From positions 1-15,741 of the forward strand of contig JAKOGH010000028.1 in NCBI GenBank assembly GCA_024811115.1: a DNA stretch of 15,741 nt. Direction: 5' to 3'. The notes under the pieces were generated by a model. The model was not told the DNA's origin. It made no database searches and saw only the letters and a program-made list of their open reading frames with translations. Below are positions 1 through 9,837 of the stretch, piece by piece (the stretch's first letter is position 1; every line of letters begins with the position of its first letter). A program made the position numbers and the translations under genes. This DNA is from Terana coerulea. Lineage: Eukaryota > Basidiomycota > Agaricomycetes > Polyporales > Phanerochaetaceae.

Positions 1-3000
1 GGTATCATCAATTCGCTGACTTTCAATGGCAGAGAGCTTTCCCAAGGGCATTTCTCAGACGATAATCACAAGCGATTGACAGGACCAAATAGCAATATGC
101 CCGTCTATGAGGCGAAAATGACCAGCGACACCAGGCTGGTGGTGAGTCATCCGCGCCCGTCGTTAGTGGCAGCCATCATTAACGTCCATGCAAGTATCGG
201 GTTGACTGCGTTCAAGAGATTGGCACCGAGGTAAGCTGACCGCCGCTGTGTCTCAATAATCTCTGACAAGCTGCCTAAAGTTTGAGCGACAAGGTCATTT
301 GTCTGCCCATAATTACCTCTTGTCAACAGTAGCTCATTCTAACTGATTTAGTCCTCCGCATTTACGGAATTTACAATCACCGTCAAATGGACCGCCCCCA
401 ATTCTGGGACGCCCTGTCTCAGACGGTGGCTGGCGCCGGCAGGGATTATCGCGCAAGGTATCTGATTTTTAGTCAATCACATCGTCGTTCGGTTCGTTGA
501 ATGAGCATACAGGTGCACCTTCCGCAGCCGCCCTCACCATGCCGGGGATAATGTAATTGCACCAGCCCTTTGGCCGCCTATCAGCACCCTCTCTGAGTCG
601 GAAGATTTCAGGATTTCCGACTTGAACTTGGACGAGAAGCAAGAGGTACGTGCCAGACACTGCGGGCGTCCCACTATTGTTGACTCCAGGGCATGGTCAG
701 CTCCGCGAACTCCATGTGTAAGCTGACTGCTACGTGCTAATTTGATATGTACCCTCAAGCTTCTGCCATAGCTTGGAGAAGTACATCCCCTTCTCGCAGG
801 TATGTCATCCTGAGCCTCTCGCCTTCCGTTTACTGTTGTGCTTAACACCTTTGGTTTCGCAGAGCCTGTTGAATAGTGCGTTATTGCAACTGTGAAAAAT
901 TTCCGGTTCTGCGATTAATTCCTTGATTAGCGATTGCGGCGAACAAGGACACCGCTCACATCTTCCATCTATCGTGAGTGGTACCCACCGCTGACTGTGC
1001 GTTTCACCCCGCTAATGATTCCTCTGCTGATTGTTAGCCGAGAGGAGCAGACGATCGTGCTGCACACTGGCTCGTCTTTCGTCCTCGGGCGAAGTGGTAC
1101 AGGGTGAGCTTAAGTCATGAATAAGCGCACCAAGGACCTTTAACATCGGGCAATCTTCAGGAAGACCACGACGATGATGTTCAAGATGGTCGGCATTGAA
1201 CGCTGCTGGCGTAGCCTCGACAACGAGGCCAAGCGTTGTGCACGTCGACCGCGCCAGCTCTTTGTCACTCAGTCACGCATCCTCGCAGAAAAGGTTGAGG
1301 AGTATTTCCACGGCGCTGCGGGTATCTTGGAGGCCGAGGGTCAAACAGTGGAATATTGGGAAGAGTTCGCCGGTAGGAGAGCGCGGGCCCAAGAGTCCGG
1401 CCTTTTCAACAAAGATGAAGAAGACGAGTACCAAAACGACCTCCCGAAGAAATACTCCGCGCTGACCGACATACATTTCCCTTTGTTCATCACTTATCAC
1501 CGGGTATGATCAGCTTTAATGTACTAGTGCTGGGACATGACTCATCGTCCATACACAGCTGAGTAGGTTGCTTGAAGCTGACTTTTGAAGAAACACAATC
1601 AAGATACCAATGCACACCTGAACAGGTCTTGGCTGCAAGAAGAGGATACATTGACATCCAGTGACTACATGATGCAGAAGCGTCGTTCTTTCGTCTCGTA
1701 CGCCACATTCTTGGAGTCCTATTGGAACCACTTCCCGCAGCATCTTACCAAACAGCTTGGTGAGGTCTTTCGTCCTATAGCGTCAAGTTTTTCATGCTCA
1801 GTGTTCTTGCTAGACCCTTCTTCTGTCTTTGCCGAGTTCATAGGTGGGTGTTTTCTCGAATAAGGGGCCTACATAACCGCTGAATAATGCATAGGGGTCA
1901 TTCGAGGGTGTGCACAAGCTGAAAGGAGCGAGAAGGGTTTTCTGGACAAGAAGACGTACTACGGGCTAAGTCATCGCGCGGCTTCTTTGGGGAGTCATAA
2001 AGAGGCTATCTATGCCCTTTTCGAGGTCTACATGAAGATGAAGAGTGCGCGATGGGAATACGACGCTGCAGATAGGTATGTTGCGGCCCATCTCTCACAG
2101 TATACTAACCCCTTGACGTCTAACCTGTATAGGACTCACAGTATCTTGTATAACTTCAGAAAAAGAGGCGTCCCAGGAGAAAGGATCGACTTTTGTGTAC
2201 GTGGCTCCCTGAATGACGGTTCTACTCCTGGTCTTATTTGGCATCAAAAGCTACGTCGACGAAGTGCAAGATAACATGTTGATCGATTCGTTAGGTGAGT
2301 ACAATGCAGCTCGTTGCTTGAGTTTGATGCAAATATGCTGCCCCTTCCAGTCTTGCGATCTGTATGCCGAAAGCCCACAGGACTTTTCTGGGCTGGTGAC
2401 ACGGCTCAAACCATCAGCGCCGGAACCTCTTTCCGCTTTGATGACCTCAAAGCCTTCATGTTCCAAGTAGAGGTATGTCCTTTTTAGAAGTACAACAAGC
2501 CACCGAGGTAACGCGGTCGAGATTCAGCGTGCAACGAATGCCCATCGTCCTCGGGCGTTCCAGCTTACACGCAACTATCGGTCACATGCCGGTATTGTGC
2601 AATGCGCTCAAACAATCGTGGATTTGCTCACAAGCTTCTGGCCCAATCAAATCGACGTCCTGGCACCAGAGAAAGGAATGATTGATGGCCCAAAGCCTTT
2701 GTTCTTCGGGGTAGGCGAGCAGGGTAAACCACAACTCGGGCAATTTATGTCGGACGCGAGGTGAGTCGTGCATCATTCCTACCCGCAGTTAGATTCTTTC
2801 AGACTGATGGCCTTCCTCTACATCATACAGTGGGACCAAGATCGAGTTCGGTCACAAGCAATGTATGTGATGTGTTTATAGGCTGTGTGAGTTCGCTCTG
2901 ACTGTAATCCATAGGTATCATTGTCCGTGATGATGCTGCACGTAAGCGGATCCGAAACGAACATGGATCAGTCGGGATCATCCTGTGAGTATGCTATGTT

Positions 3001-6000
3001 ATATCGTAGTCTTCACGCTCATAGGCCATCCAGCACCTTGTATGAAAGCAAAGGGCTGGAATTCGAAGATGTAAGTGCTCTGGTGATCCTCCGATAAAGG
3101 GGAACTCCATCTCATTGCGAATAGGTGCTTTTGTATGACTTTTTCGCCGATTCAACTGTCACTGTTTCACAATGGCGAGTGATACTAAGCACTCTCCCGG
3201 ATAAGCTGGGAATCAAGTCGCCAACATTTGAGGAGTGGAAGCATCACGGTGTATGCCATGAGGTACGTGACTGTATTTTAGGTTGTGTATTATCAGACAC
3301 TTATTGTCTATGACTAGCTAAAATCGCTATATGTCGCCATTACGCGTGCTCGGCTGAATCTGTGGATCGTCGACTGCTCTGACAAGGGCGAACCCATGAG
3401 GGTCAGATTATTCTTCTCTAGCGTGCTTTTCTAGCTTAGCCTGACAGCTATTACTAGCTCCTGTGGCACCACAAAGCGGAGGTCGAGGCCTGGGACTCAG
3501 GCGCCATGCTACCCCAGCTGGCAAGATATTCCTCCCCAGAGGAATGGGCTGCCATTGCCGAACGGGTGTTCCACGAGAAGCAGTATGAGGAAGCCATGCT
3601 CGCGTACGGGCGCGCGGGTCTCACCAAGGAAAGAGATATTTCCCGGGCTTACCACCTCCGAGAAGTTGCCTCCCGTCTCGCAGCGAACACTGCCTCCAAT
3701 GAGTCGGAACGAGTCCAAGCTTTTGCAAGCAGCGTATGCGTTCCGCCATGCTGCTGAACAAGCAGAGCAGGCAGAAGCACAGAAGCGCTTCTTCCGTGTG
3801 GCAGCCGAGTGCTTTACTCGTGCGAAGGACTTCGCCAACGCTGGGAGGCACTATGAACTTGCACTGATATATACCGAGTCAGCGCAGCACTATCGGGTGG
3901 CGGGGCTTTTCGATGATGCTGTCCGTATTATCAAAGCGCACGAGGACGAGATCCAAGAGTCTATCGCGGAGACGATCATAGACGTCGCAAGAATCCAGTA
4001 TCTCAAAGAAAGCCAAATCACGTTTGTTCTCTTCTTCTTCTGACACGGCGACTCCAGCTAACAAGGTTCACAGGAAAGCGGAGGTGCTCTTCAATTCAGA
4101 TGCCGAATTGCTTGAATTCGCGGATGATTACAGTCCGGATGCCGTACGAGCAACCGTGCTCGAGCAAAAGCAGAGATATGCTGAAGCGATCGAGCTTCAT
4201 CTGCAAGGAAGTGCTATCAGCGAGGCGGTTCGCTTGCTGCAGTACATCCCTGGAGACCATGAATGCAAGCTACGGGTGATCGAATCACTTGTGCAAGAAT
4301 TCTGGGGTCTGGTAGCTCTCGGAGGACTGCAAACGGTTCACATCCCGCGACTGCAGCAGCTTCAATCCATGGCGGCCAGACTCGTCTCGCATGGTATTTC
4401 CCATGACCACCAAGAGCAGGTTCGAGGTTCACCTCTGTATGTCGTTTCGCCGCAGGCTAACAATACTTCGTGCTAGATGCTGTTGGTCCAGACCGTGACT
4501 TCGAACGATAAGCGCCGCTTGATTCGTCTCGGCGCAAGGCTCATCAACTCAGATATTGCTGGAGCAATCCTGTGTCTAGATCTCGCGTTCTCCAAGCCCT
4601 GGACCATCGATTCATCTGGGCCAGAAGACGTTGCGGAAGAATTGCAGGCATTTTTCACGTATTGCCGAGTCCTCGAGACTTCCAGTTACTCCCTACGACC
4701 TTGCGACAACGCGGTCATCGGGAAGCTCTTAGCCTTCGAACCCGTGGATTCTGATGGTTACAGGGTTCGACGTGAATCCTTGATATACGACAAGCAGCAG
4801 GAAGCGCAAGGTCACAAGAATAAAATCCTTTCTCGCAACGCACTGGAGCCTTCTGTCCAAGCAGCACTCAAGAAGCGATTACATTCACGCGTCACTGAAG
4901 AGAACGAAGCGTGCAAAGGTTGTCTGGTATTCAAGATATGCTTGCAATTCGCTTTGGAAGGACGATGCACCATCAGGAATTGCGCTCGAAGACATGAGTC
5001 CCTGCACGAGAAATCGTATCAAGCTCTCGTCTTCCTTCACTTGCTTCAAATCCGTATCTACCAAACTGTCAGCATCGTCGAGCAGCGGTGGGAAATGCAA
5101 ATTCAACGCAGGTCAGTGGCCGAAATCTACGAAGATTCAGCACACGTGTCTGACTCGTTGACTGTAGGTATTGGCTGACCAGGCTCCAGGACGTGCTGTA
5201 TCCGCCTGCGGCCTCACTGGGAACATGCGGAAACCTGGCCAAAGACGGATTCCCTGATGGGTCCATTGGGGTTGTGACCTACTGGTTATCTGACGAGCTG
5301 TTTGCGCTCAAGCCAAATCTAGGCTCTAACGTTCCCATCCCTTTCTTCCTAACGACGATCTTCCGTGGATTTCTGCTTAACAAGGCCATGACCGGACGCT
5401 ATATTGCGGATGGCACCAACCGGGCTCCGGCTATGAGCGGTAGAAACGGCGACTGGCTTCTCCGCGGAAACGGGAAGATAGACGTTGTCCATGATGCTCT
5501 ACGACTGTTTTCAAACGGCCATAACGCACTAACCAGCGGCATCCTCATGATAAAGTCAGTTAATACAGTCTGCTGCAAAGGCTTTGAATCTAACATGCGA
5601 CACAATAGACACATCGTCGAGCGACACCTTCCAATCGAAATGAGCGTCTTATGCGAAGCCCTTGATTTTCTATGTGGTACACTTGTTTTAGGGAAGCGGC
5701 TTGAAGGCACCGGATCCCTTCATACTCTCACCTTTCCTCGCAGCTGGTTCATGCGTTTGCTGCCTCTCTTACGAGGCGCGTGCCCCAGAGATACTCAACT
5801 ACTGGGGATGTATGTCGGGCTTGTATCGGTCCTTCTTGAACAGCTATACTCAAAAGCCGGTGAGTGGATCCTATGTAGGAAGTCCCATCATTGTTGACAG
5901 TTGCCACCCAGACCACCTACGCTTAGGAATGGGGAACCCCAATTTCATAGTAAGAGACGTCTACATCGCACGCCTGTAAGCACGAGCGCATCTCGTTTGT

Positions 6001-7347
6001 GCGCCTCAGGGCTGAACATAGGATTCATTTTTCAGCTGTCAAAATCTATGTCTTTGTATGTCTTTGCTCACTTGTTGAATTCGCTCAATAACCAAGTCGC
6101 CAGTCGGCTACAACATACGCAATGACGCAGTACGACTGGAGATTCGCCGAACACTGGGATCCTTCTACAATGACAACCAGTTTCCCGCGCCGTTGTGCTA
6201 CAGGAGGTACGGCCATTTTGCTCCATAGAGCCAGAGCGCCACTCATTTTATCCAGGTTCATCGCCGTCAATACGCCATCGTATCTAGTTCGAGTAGTACG
6301 GGAGACTTCTCTAGGGGGCAGTGTCGACCCTATGATCGAGCTTCTCGATAATACACGAACGGGGCTCGCACCGCACCCGTCGGCTAGCAGCAGCTTGCTT
6401 CGCGTCAAGTACACCACTGTCTCCGAAATTCCCAGTCTCCTGGCAGGCGAAACGGACGGCAAACTACGCGGCAGTAGTGCGCCCTCAGCCACGATAGTGC
6501 CCGTGCACTTGCGGCCGAATTACGATGTGGCGCAGGGATCCTCAGAGGACGCGGCAACGAAGAATCTGCTTGAGCGTGAGAAACCCGAGGATAGTGCAGA
6601 AGTAGAAGAGGACGTCATCGAACATCGGGATCTCGAATCCGTCACATTTGAAGGCGATCACGACGCTCCCGCTCTACGGCCTGCCACTTACAGCGAAAAC
6701 GACCTGGAGAAGATTCGCACCGCTGTCAGAGTATACATGCGTGCTCGCCTCCGTCTTTCCTTCAGGCGAACTCCTAGCAAATCTTCCGGTCTTTTTGCTA
6801 AGCAATTTAGGTCTTGTCAAACTGTTGCGGAGACTATTGACTGGCTAGAGCACCGGCAATATCGCAAGCTCTTCCTCTGGGCCCTTCCTCACATCTTGAT
6901 CGGCATGCATCACGTCTCTGAGACCATTCGACGACAGAAAGCTGCCGCAAAGAAACAGCTCGTGGACAAAAACACGAACCACCTTGCAATAGATGACCTT
7001 AGGGATTGCATCACTCATCTCAAGTGCGTTTTGGCCCTTCGTGTCGGATATCGCGTAAGCTCACCTATTTGCATGTTTATAGTGCGCTGTACAAGAACAT
7101 GGACCGTCTGCACAAGGCTTGGGAGCCTGCTGCCGACATTCATCGCGAGTTCAACCTCGAAGGACTGGAGAAGCTGGCGGAGGAAACTCAGACTTTCTTC
7201 GACGGGTTGGATCCGGGAATGTGGAAGGAACGCGAGGTCGAGACAATGATAGGGATCAGGTGCATTCTCGCCAAGAAAGCTCCCATGGCGAAGGCATCCA
7301 AGCCCAAGTTGAACGTAGACGATCTTATGGAGCTTCAGTACATGTAG
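1..7347 (+). CDS. TRANK1-like superfamily-1 (UvrD-type) helicase with TPR-like region, 5' partial, frame broken in three places
   Basis: Predicted large ATP-dependent helicase-like protein; the substrate is unknown. The 5' end is outside the window, and the stop is TAG at 7345. The model has 33 exons: 1-141, 195-230, 281-293, 352-457, 513-645, 701-717, 760-799, 863-875, 931-973, 1038-1103, 1161-1503, 1559-1759, 1814-1843, 1895-2075, 2133-2196, 2251-2294, 2351-2472, 2528-2760, 2831-2862, 2915-2984, 3025-3070, 3125-3262, 3318-3401, 3458-4021, 4074-4419, 4477-5111, 5168-5554, 5609-5859, 5912-5975, 6036-6055, 6104-6206, 6256-7023, 7083-7347. Seen in order: a family-typical N-terminal block (LRIYGIYNHRQMD), the helicase core, TPR-like helices from about 3500, a CCCH-like motif, and a long helical C-terminus. 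Frame continuity fails near 1586, at the 2251 splice acceptor, and near 3733. It is either a recently inactivated gene or carries indel errors. Family assignment is strong; intactness is doubtful. Confidence 0.85.
281..293 (+). other. 13-nt microexon of the helicase gene
   Basis: The 13 bases follow a TAAAG acceptor and precede a GTCATT donor, and encode FERQ plus the first base of a valine codon. They are needed to join exon 195-230 to exon 352-457 in frame with the family-like string ERQVLRIYGIY. The flanking introns are 50 and 58 bp. Two similar small exons occur at 701-717 (17 nt) and 863-875 (13 nt). Confidence 0.7.
701..717 (+). other. 17-nt microexon of the helicase gene
   Basis: The exon encodes LRELH plus two bases of a valine codon, between introns of 55 and 42 bp (acceptor GGTCAG, donor GTAAGC). 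Joined to exon 760-799 it gives ELHVFCHSLEKYIPFSQ, which resembles the conserved block just before the helicase domain in this family as I remember it. Confidence 0.7.
863..875 (+). other. 13-nt microexon of the helicase gene
   Basis: The exon encodes SLLN plus one base, between introns of 63 and 55 bp (acceptor TTCGCAG, donor GTGCGT). It joins to exon 931-973 to give SLLNTIAANKDTAHIFHLS, just ahead of the Walker A motif. Confidence 0.7.
1087..3383 (+). other. Superfamily-1 helicase motor motifs I-VI within the large gene
   Basis: Readable motifs, in order: Walker A GRSGTGKTTT (1087-1103 joined to 1161-1171 across an intron); a motif Ia-like stretch QLFVTQSRILAEKV; Walker B YVDEVQDN (from 2252); motif III GDTAQTISAGTSFRF (within 2351-2472); motif IV LTRNYRSH (within 2528-2760); motif V-like YESKGLEFEDVLLYDFF (3025-3070 joined to 3125 onward); motif VI LYVAITRARLNLWIVD (from 3327). 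This set matches UvrD/Rep-type superfamily-1 motors. The Walker lysine, the Walker B aspartate and glutamate, and the motif VI arginines are all present, so the motor would be expected to hydrolyse ATP if a full-length protein is made. Confidence 0.85.
4939..4995 (+). other. CCCH-type zinc-finger-like motif in the helicase C-terminal half
   Basis: Within exon 4477-5111 the residues are spaced C-x8-C-x4-C-x3-H (CLQFALEGRC, TIRN, CARRH). This fits the spacing of CCCH fingers that usually bind RNA. A further CKGC lies 9-12 residues upstream of the first cysteine. From memory, the same C-x8-C-x4-C-x3-H block recurs in fungal members of this family, but this was not checked. Metal or RNA binding is inferred. 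Confidence 0.55.
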
Positions 7348-8448
7348 GCAACTGCTGGGCATTCGACCATTGCGTTCTTGACTATATCATCGAGTTCTTC
7401 GCTACGTTGCTGTGATTTCAGATTGCGAGCCTGGGCTAATCGCGGAGAGCGAGCAGTGAAGGCTTGCTGTTAGGACAGAGTTTAAGTTATTTCTTCTCGG
7501 CCCTCAGCCAACCTACCCTCACTGTACAAGCGAGCAAGTCCGCGCAGAGCTCACCGCGCGCGCATAGTTGACCGACGTCCAGTTCGTTTCCAACCTTAAC
7601 CTAAGGCTTCCTAAGGGCGCCTAAATCCTCGGCTTACACCACCGGGTGACCCGGTCCCTCGAGCTGAGGTTGCTGGCGCCCAGGCTGGATCAAGCTCTGG
7701 TCAGACCCGCCGGACATACGGATCATCAGCCCGGAGCGGGCTCGCGACTCTCAACCTTGGTTTGCCCCTCCCTCCCAGCTTGAACCAGGTTGCGTGCTCC
7801 GCCTCGCTTTGACACTCTGATCTTGAGGGTTGAACTGACCTCTGTCAGAGTCTGTATCAACCTCCGCCATCGATCCTCGTCATCGATGTCAATCACCCGC
7901 CACGCTATAAGTTTTCGTGAGTAAGGCATCGAAGGCTCTGACACACTTGTCCACGACAGTGTTATCTGGTCATGTGGAAATCTACAAAAGTCACAGTTGT
8001 AAACTTGTAAACTTCTACGTGGAAGTCCATGACCGTTCTAGGACCGTGACCTTGGGAGGTCGGAGATGACCATGGGCCAGCCAATCAGGAACGAGCGGCA
8101 GCATAACTTACCGCTTTTGGACGAGGTAACCTCGCAACCATTGCCGATCAAAATTGATGCTGGTTGGTGATGGCGGCATTCCAAAACAGGATCCCGACGC
8201 CCGACGATGGCACAATATCCTATTATGGGCATAGGCGGGGAGTTCAGCTGGTAGGCGCCTGTGCACTTGCTAAAATTGGAAAGGTCATTCCTGCGCACCC
8301 ATGTTTACGGTCATCACCGGTCAGTGACCAAGGCAAAAGGAAGTTTACATGACTTTAGGTGGAATTCCAGTGGCCGGCATAACACTGGTCCACGACCTCC
8401 ACTCTCACTCAGTACTCAGCACTCAGCTGCCAGACAACCACCGCCACA
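7348..8448. other. Intergenic region
   Basis: No convincing gene is seen on either strand; the open frames here are short and lack family-like motifs or splice structure. It holds a perfect 15-bp palindrome (7641-7655), a short direct repeat of TGTAAACT around 7999-8014, several GGTCA-type half sites around 8030-8330, and an ACTCAG-rich, CT-rich leader just before the candidate start at 8449. Confidence 0.6.
7641..7655. repeat. Perfect 15-bp palindrome
   Basis: ACCGGGT-G-ACCCGGT is a perfect inverted repeat around one central base, about 290 bp downstream of the helicase stop. It could be a dimeric transcription-factor site; this is speculative. Confidence 0.4.
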
Positions 8449-9067
8449 ATGAAGGGGCTGTTTCGGTTCTACGATCACAAGTCCCTTGGGCAGGTGAGTT
8501 TTGACAGCACTGCTTGGACTGCATCCGCTTCATCCTTGTGGATGGAGGCGAGGATGGTGAAGTGTCGCCGACCCCGATTCTGCTGGTGAAGGTGGGAGAT
8601 GTCGACGCATAGGTCATTGCCATTGTGGTAAGATAGACTTATCTGCGTTGAGACCGTGCACTGATCAATTCTGTTTCAACAGCTGGCAGACATGGATGGC
8701 AACTTCAGGAACTTCGGGACTCGCTCTCTGTTAGTGCTGCCCTCTTCCGCTGACTCCCGGCTTTCCATCCCCCAAGCTCACCTTCACTGCAGGCAACAGT
8801 AGCCCGTACTACCCTATTCCCCGGCACACTTTCCTCCCCAACTATCCTGGTCGCTACCTGCAGCTTCATGTCCTGCAACCTGATGAAGCAGCCCATGTTC
8901 TTCGGAGTACGACAGTGTGAGTCATGCCATCATTGTCACTCACACAGACATACTGACATTTCACTGTACAGAACAGTTTCTTTGCAAGCTCCGATGTTCT
9001 GTCACTGATTCCCCCAAGATGCACTGGTTGCACTACTTGCTCTTGTACTTATCACAGTAAGTGGTAG
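8449..9067 (+). pseudogene. Unidentified small multi-exon gene, probably degenerate
   Basis: I do not recognise a family. ATG at 8449 follows a CT-rich leader and a good context (CCGCCACAATGA) and opens MKGLFRFYDHKSLGQ up to a GTGAGT donor (exon 8449-8493). Coding-like sequence resumes at 8508 (LDCIRFILVDGGEDGEV) and runs to 8627, but it is interrupted by an in-frame TAG at 8610. From there the splicing is textbook: a 55-bp intron (8628-8682), exon 8683-8729 (LADMDGNFRNFG), intron to 8799, exon 8800-8914 (PYYPIPRHTFLPNYPGR), a 57-bp intron, and a last exon 8972-9067 ending in a cysteine-rich tail (CTGCTTCSC). The gap 8494-8507 is too small for an intron. A degenerate gene fits best; a wrongly modelled real gene or a chance assembly is possible. 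Confidence 0.35.
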
Positions 9068-9164
9068 TTGGTCTCACCAGCAGTAAGGAGTAAGTATGGG
9101 TGAGTATCACAAGCCAGTGTAGTGTATTGTATGTATATTACTGTATGTATTACATCTGCTCACC

Positions 9165-9170
9165 AATAAA
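9165..9170 (+). terminator. Possible polyadenylation signal
   Basis: AATAAA lies 98 bp after the proposed stop at 9067, in an AT-rich stretch. It is only suggestive, since fungal poly(A) signals are loose. Confidence 0.25.
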
Positions 9171-9209
9171 TGCGATTATATCACAATTATGTCTATGTCT
9201 GATGAGGGT

Positions 9210-9223
9210 TACCATATATGGTA
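9210..9223. promoter_or_regulatory. Perfect palindrome containing a CArG-box sequence
   Basis: TACCATATATGGTA is its own reverse complement, and its core CCATATATGG matches the CC(A/T)6GG consensus of MADS-box factors. It is not in an obvious promoter position, so function is unproven. Confidence 0.25.
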
Positions 9224-9506
9224 TGCGAGGCAGTAAGCTCCCAACAAATCCTGGGGATGGCGCTGAGTGCGACAAGCCCAGATTGCCCTCGCGAGTAGGC
9301 TGATGCAGCCCCAGTCCCAGCCTGAAGCAACTTGCCGAAGGGGAAGCCTGGAACAAGATGTGCTCACTTTTCTCAACGCGACCCTGGTATCGGATCGATC
9401 ACAAGATCGGAGACCGGGTCTGATCCAGACTCCCCGACCAAGGCTGCGCCAACCTCGCCGCCGCCCCAGTGGTGTACCGCGCCCGCCGACCGTTGACCCT
9501 CGTTAG

Positions 9507-9538
9507 TACTGACTACATACTGACTACATACTGACTAC
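9507..9538. repeat. Tandem repeat, 11-bp unit, about 2.9 copies
   Basis: The unit TACTGACTACA is repeated perfectly twice, followed by 10 bases of a third copy. It is a simple minisatellite seed with no apparent function. Confidence 0.85.
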
Positions 9539-9837
9539 TACAAAGTGGCAGAAATCGAATACTGAGGGTTGGAGGTCAGTAGGCACTTACTACCATCTCA
9601 TTTTAAAGCCGCCTTGGGCCGCCAACACCCCAACACACATGTCATAGAAAACTGAGCGGGAATACCAGCATGCACCCCAGAATTATGTTACTGCAGCAAC
9701 ATACCCCACCAGGATTACAACTGGAACTCAAGCACCGGAGGCTTTGCTGTCGTGCGCAGAGGTAGTCTGCCAATACCAGGTGGGGCGAGACTGGTCGGTC
9801 CCTGGCCCTTCCTTTCGCTTCGTTCTCTAACAGTCGC

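Larger units (their letters stand above)
9068..9837. other. Intergenic region
   Basis: No supported gene. It contains an AT-rich part (9110-9190), a perfect 14-bp palindrome (9210-9223), a GC-rich stretch (about 9430-9500) and an 11-bp tandem repeat (9507-9538). Confidence 0.55.

Noticed and set aside
3675..3729. 55-bp GT-AG candidate intron that would bypass the third frame break
   Set aside because: The donor GTCTCG is weak and the removed part reads as family-like helical sequence; kept as an alternative only.
7726..7944. 72-codon open frame on the - strand
   Set aside because: Short and unsupported by any family feature or promoter.
8038..8298. 86-codon open frame on the - strand
   Set aside because: No motif, no splice structure and no neighbouring coding exons; composition looks intergenic.
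8319..8329. GGTCA-G-TGACC perfect inverted repeat, resembling a nuclear-receptor IR1 site
   Set aside because: Fungi lack nuclear receptors of that type, and an 11-bp palindrome is expected by chance at this scale.
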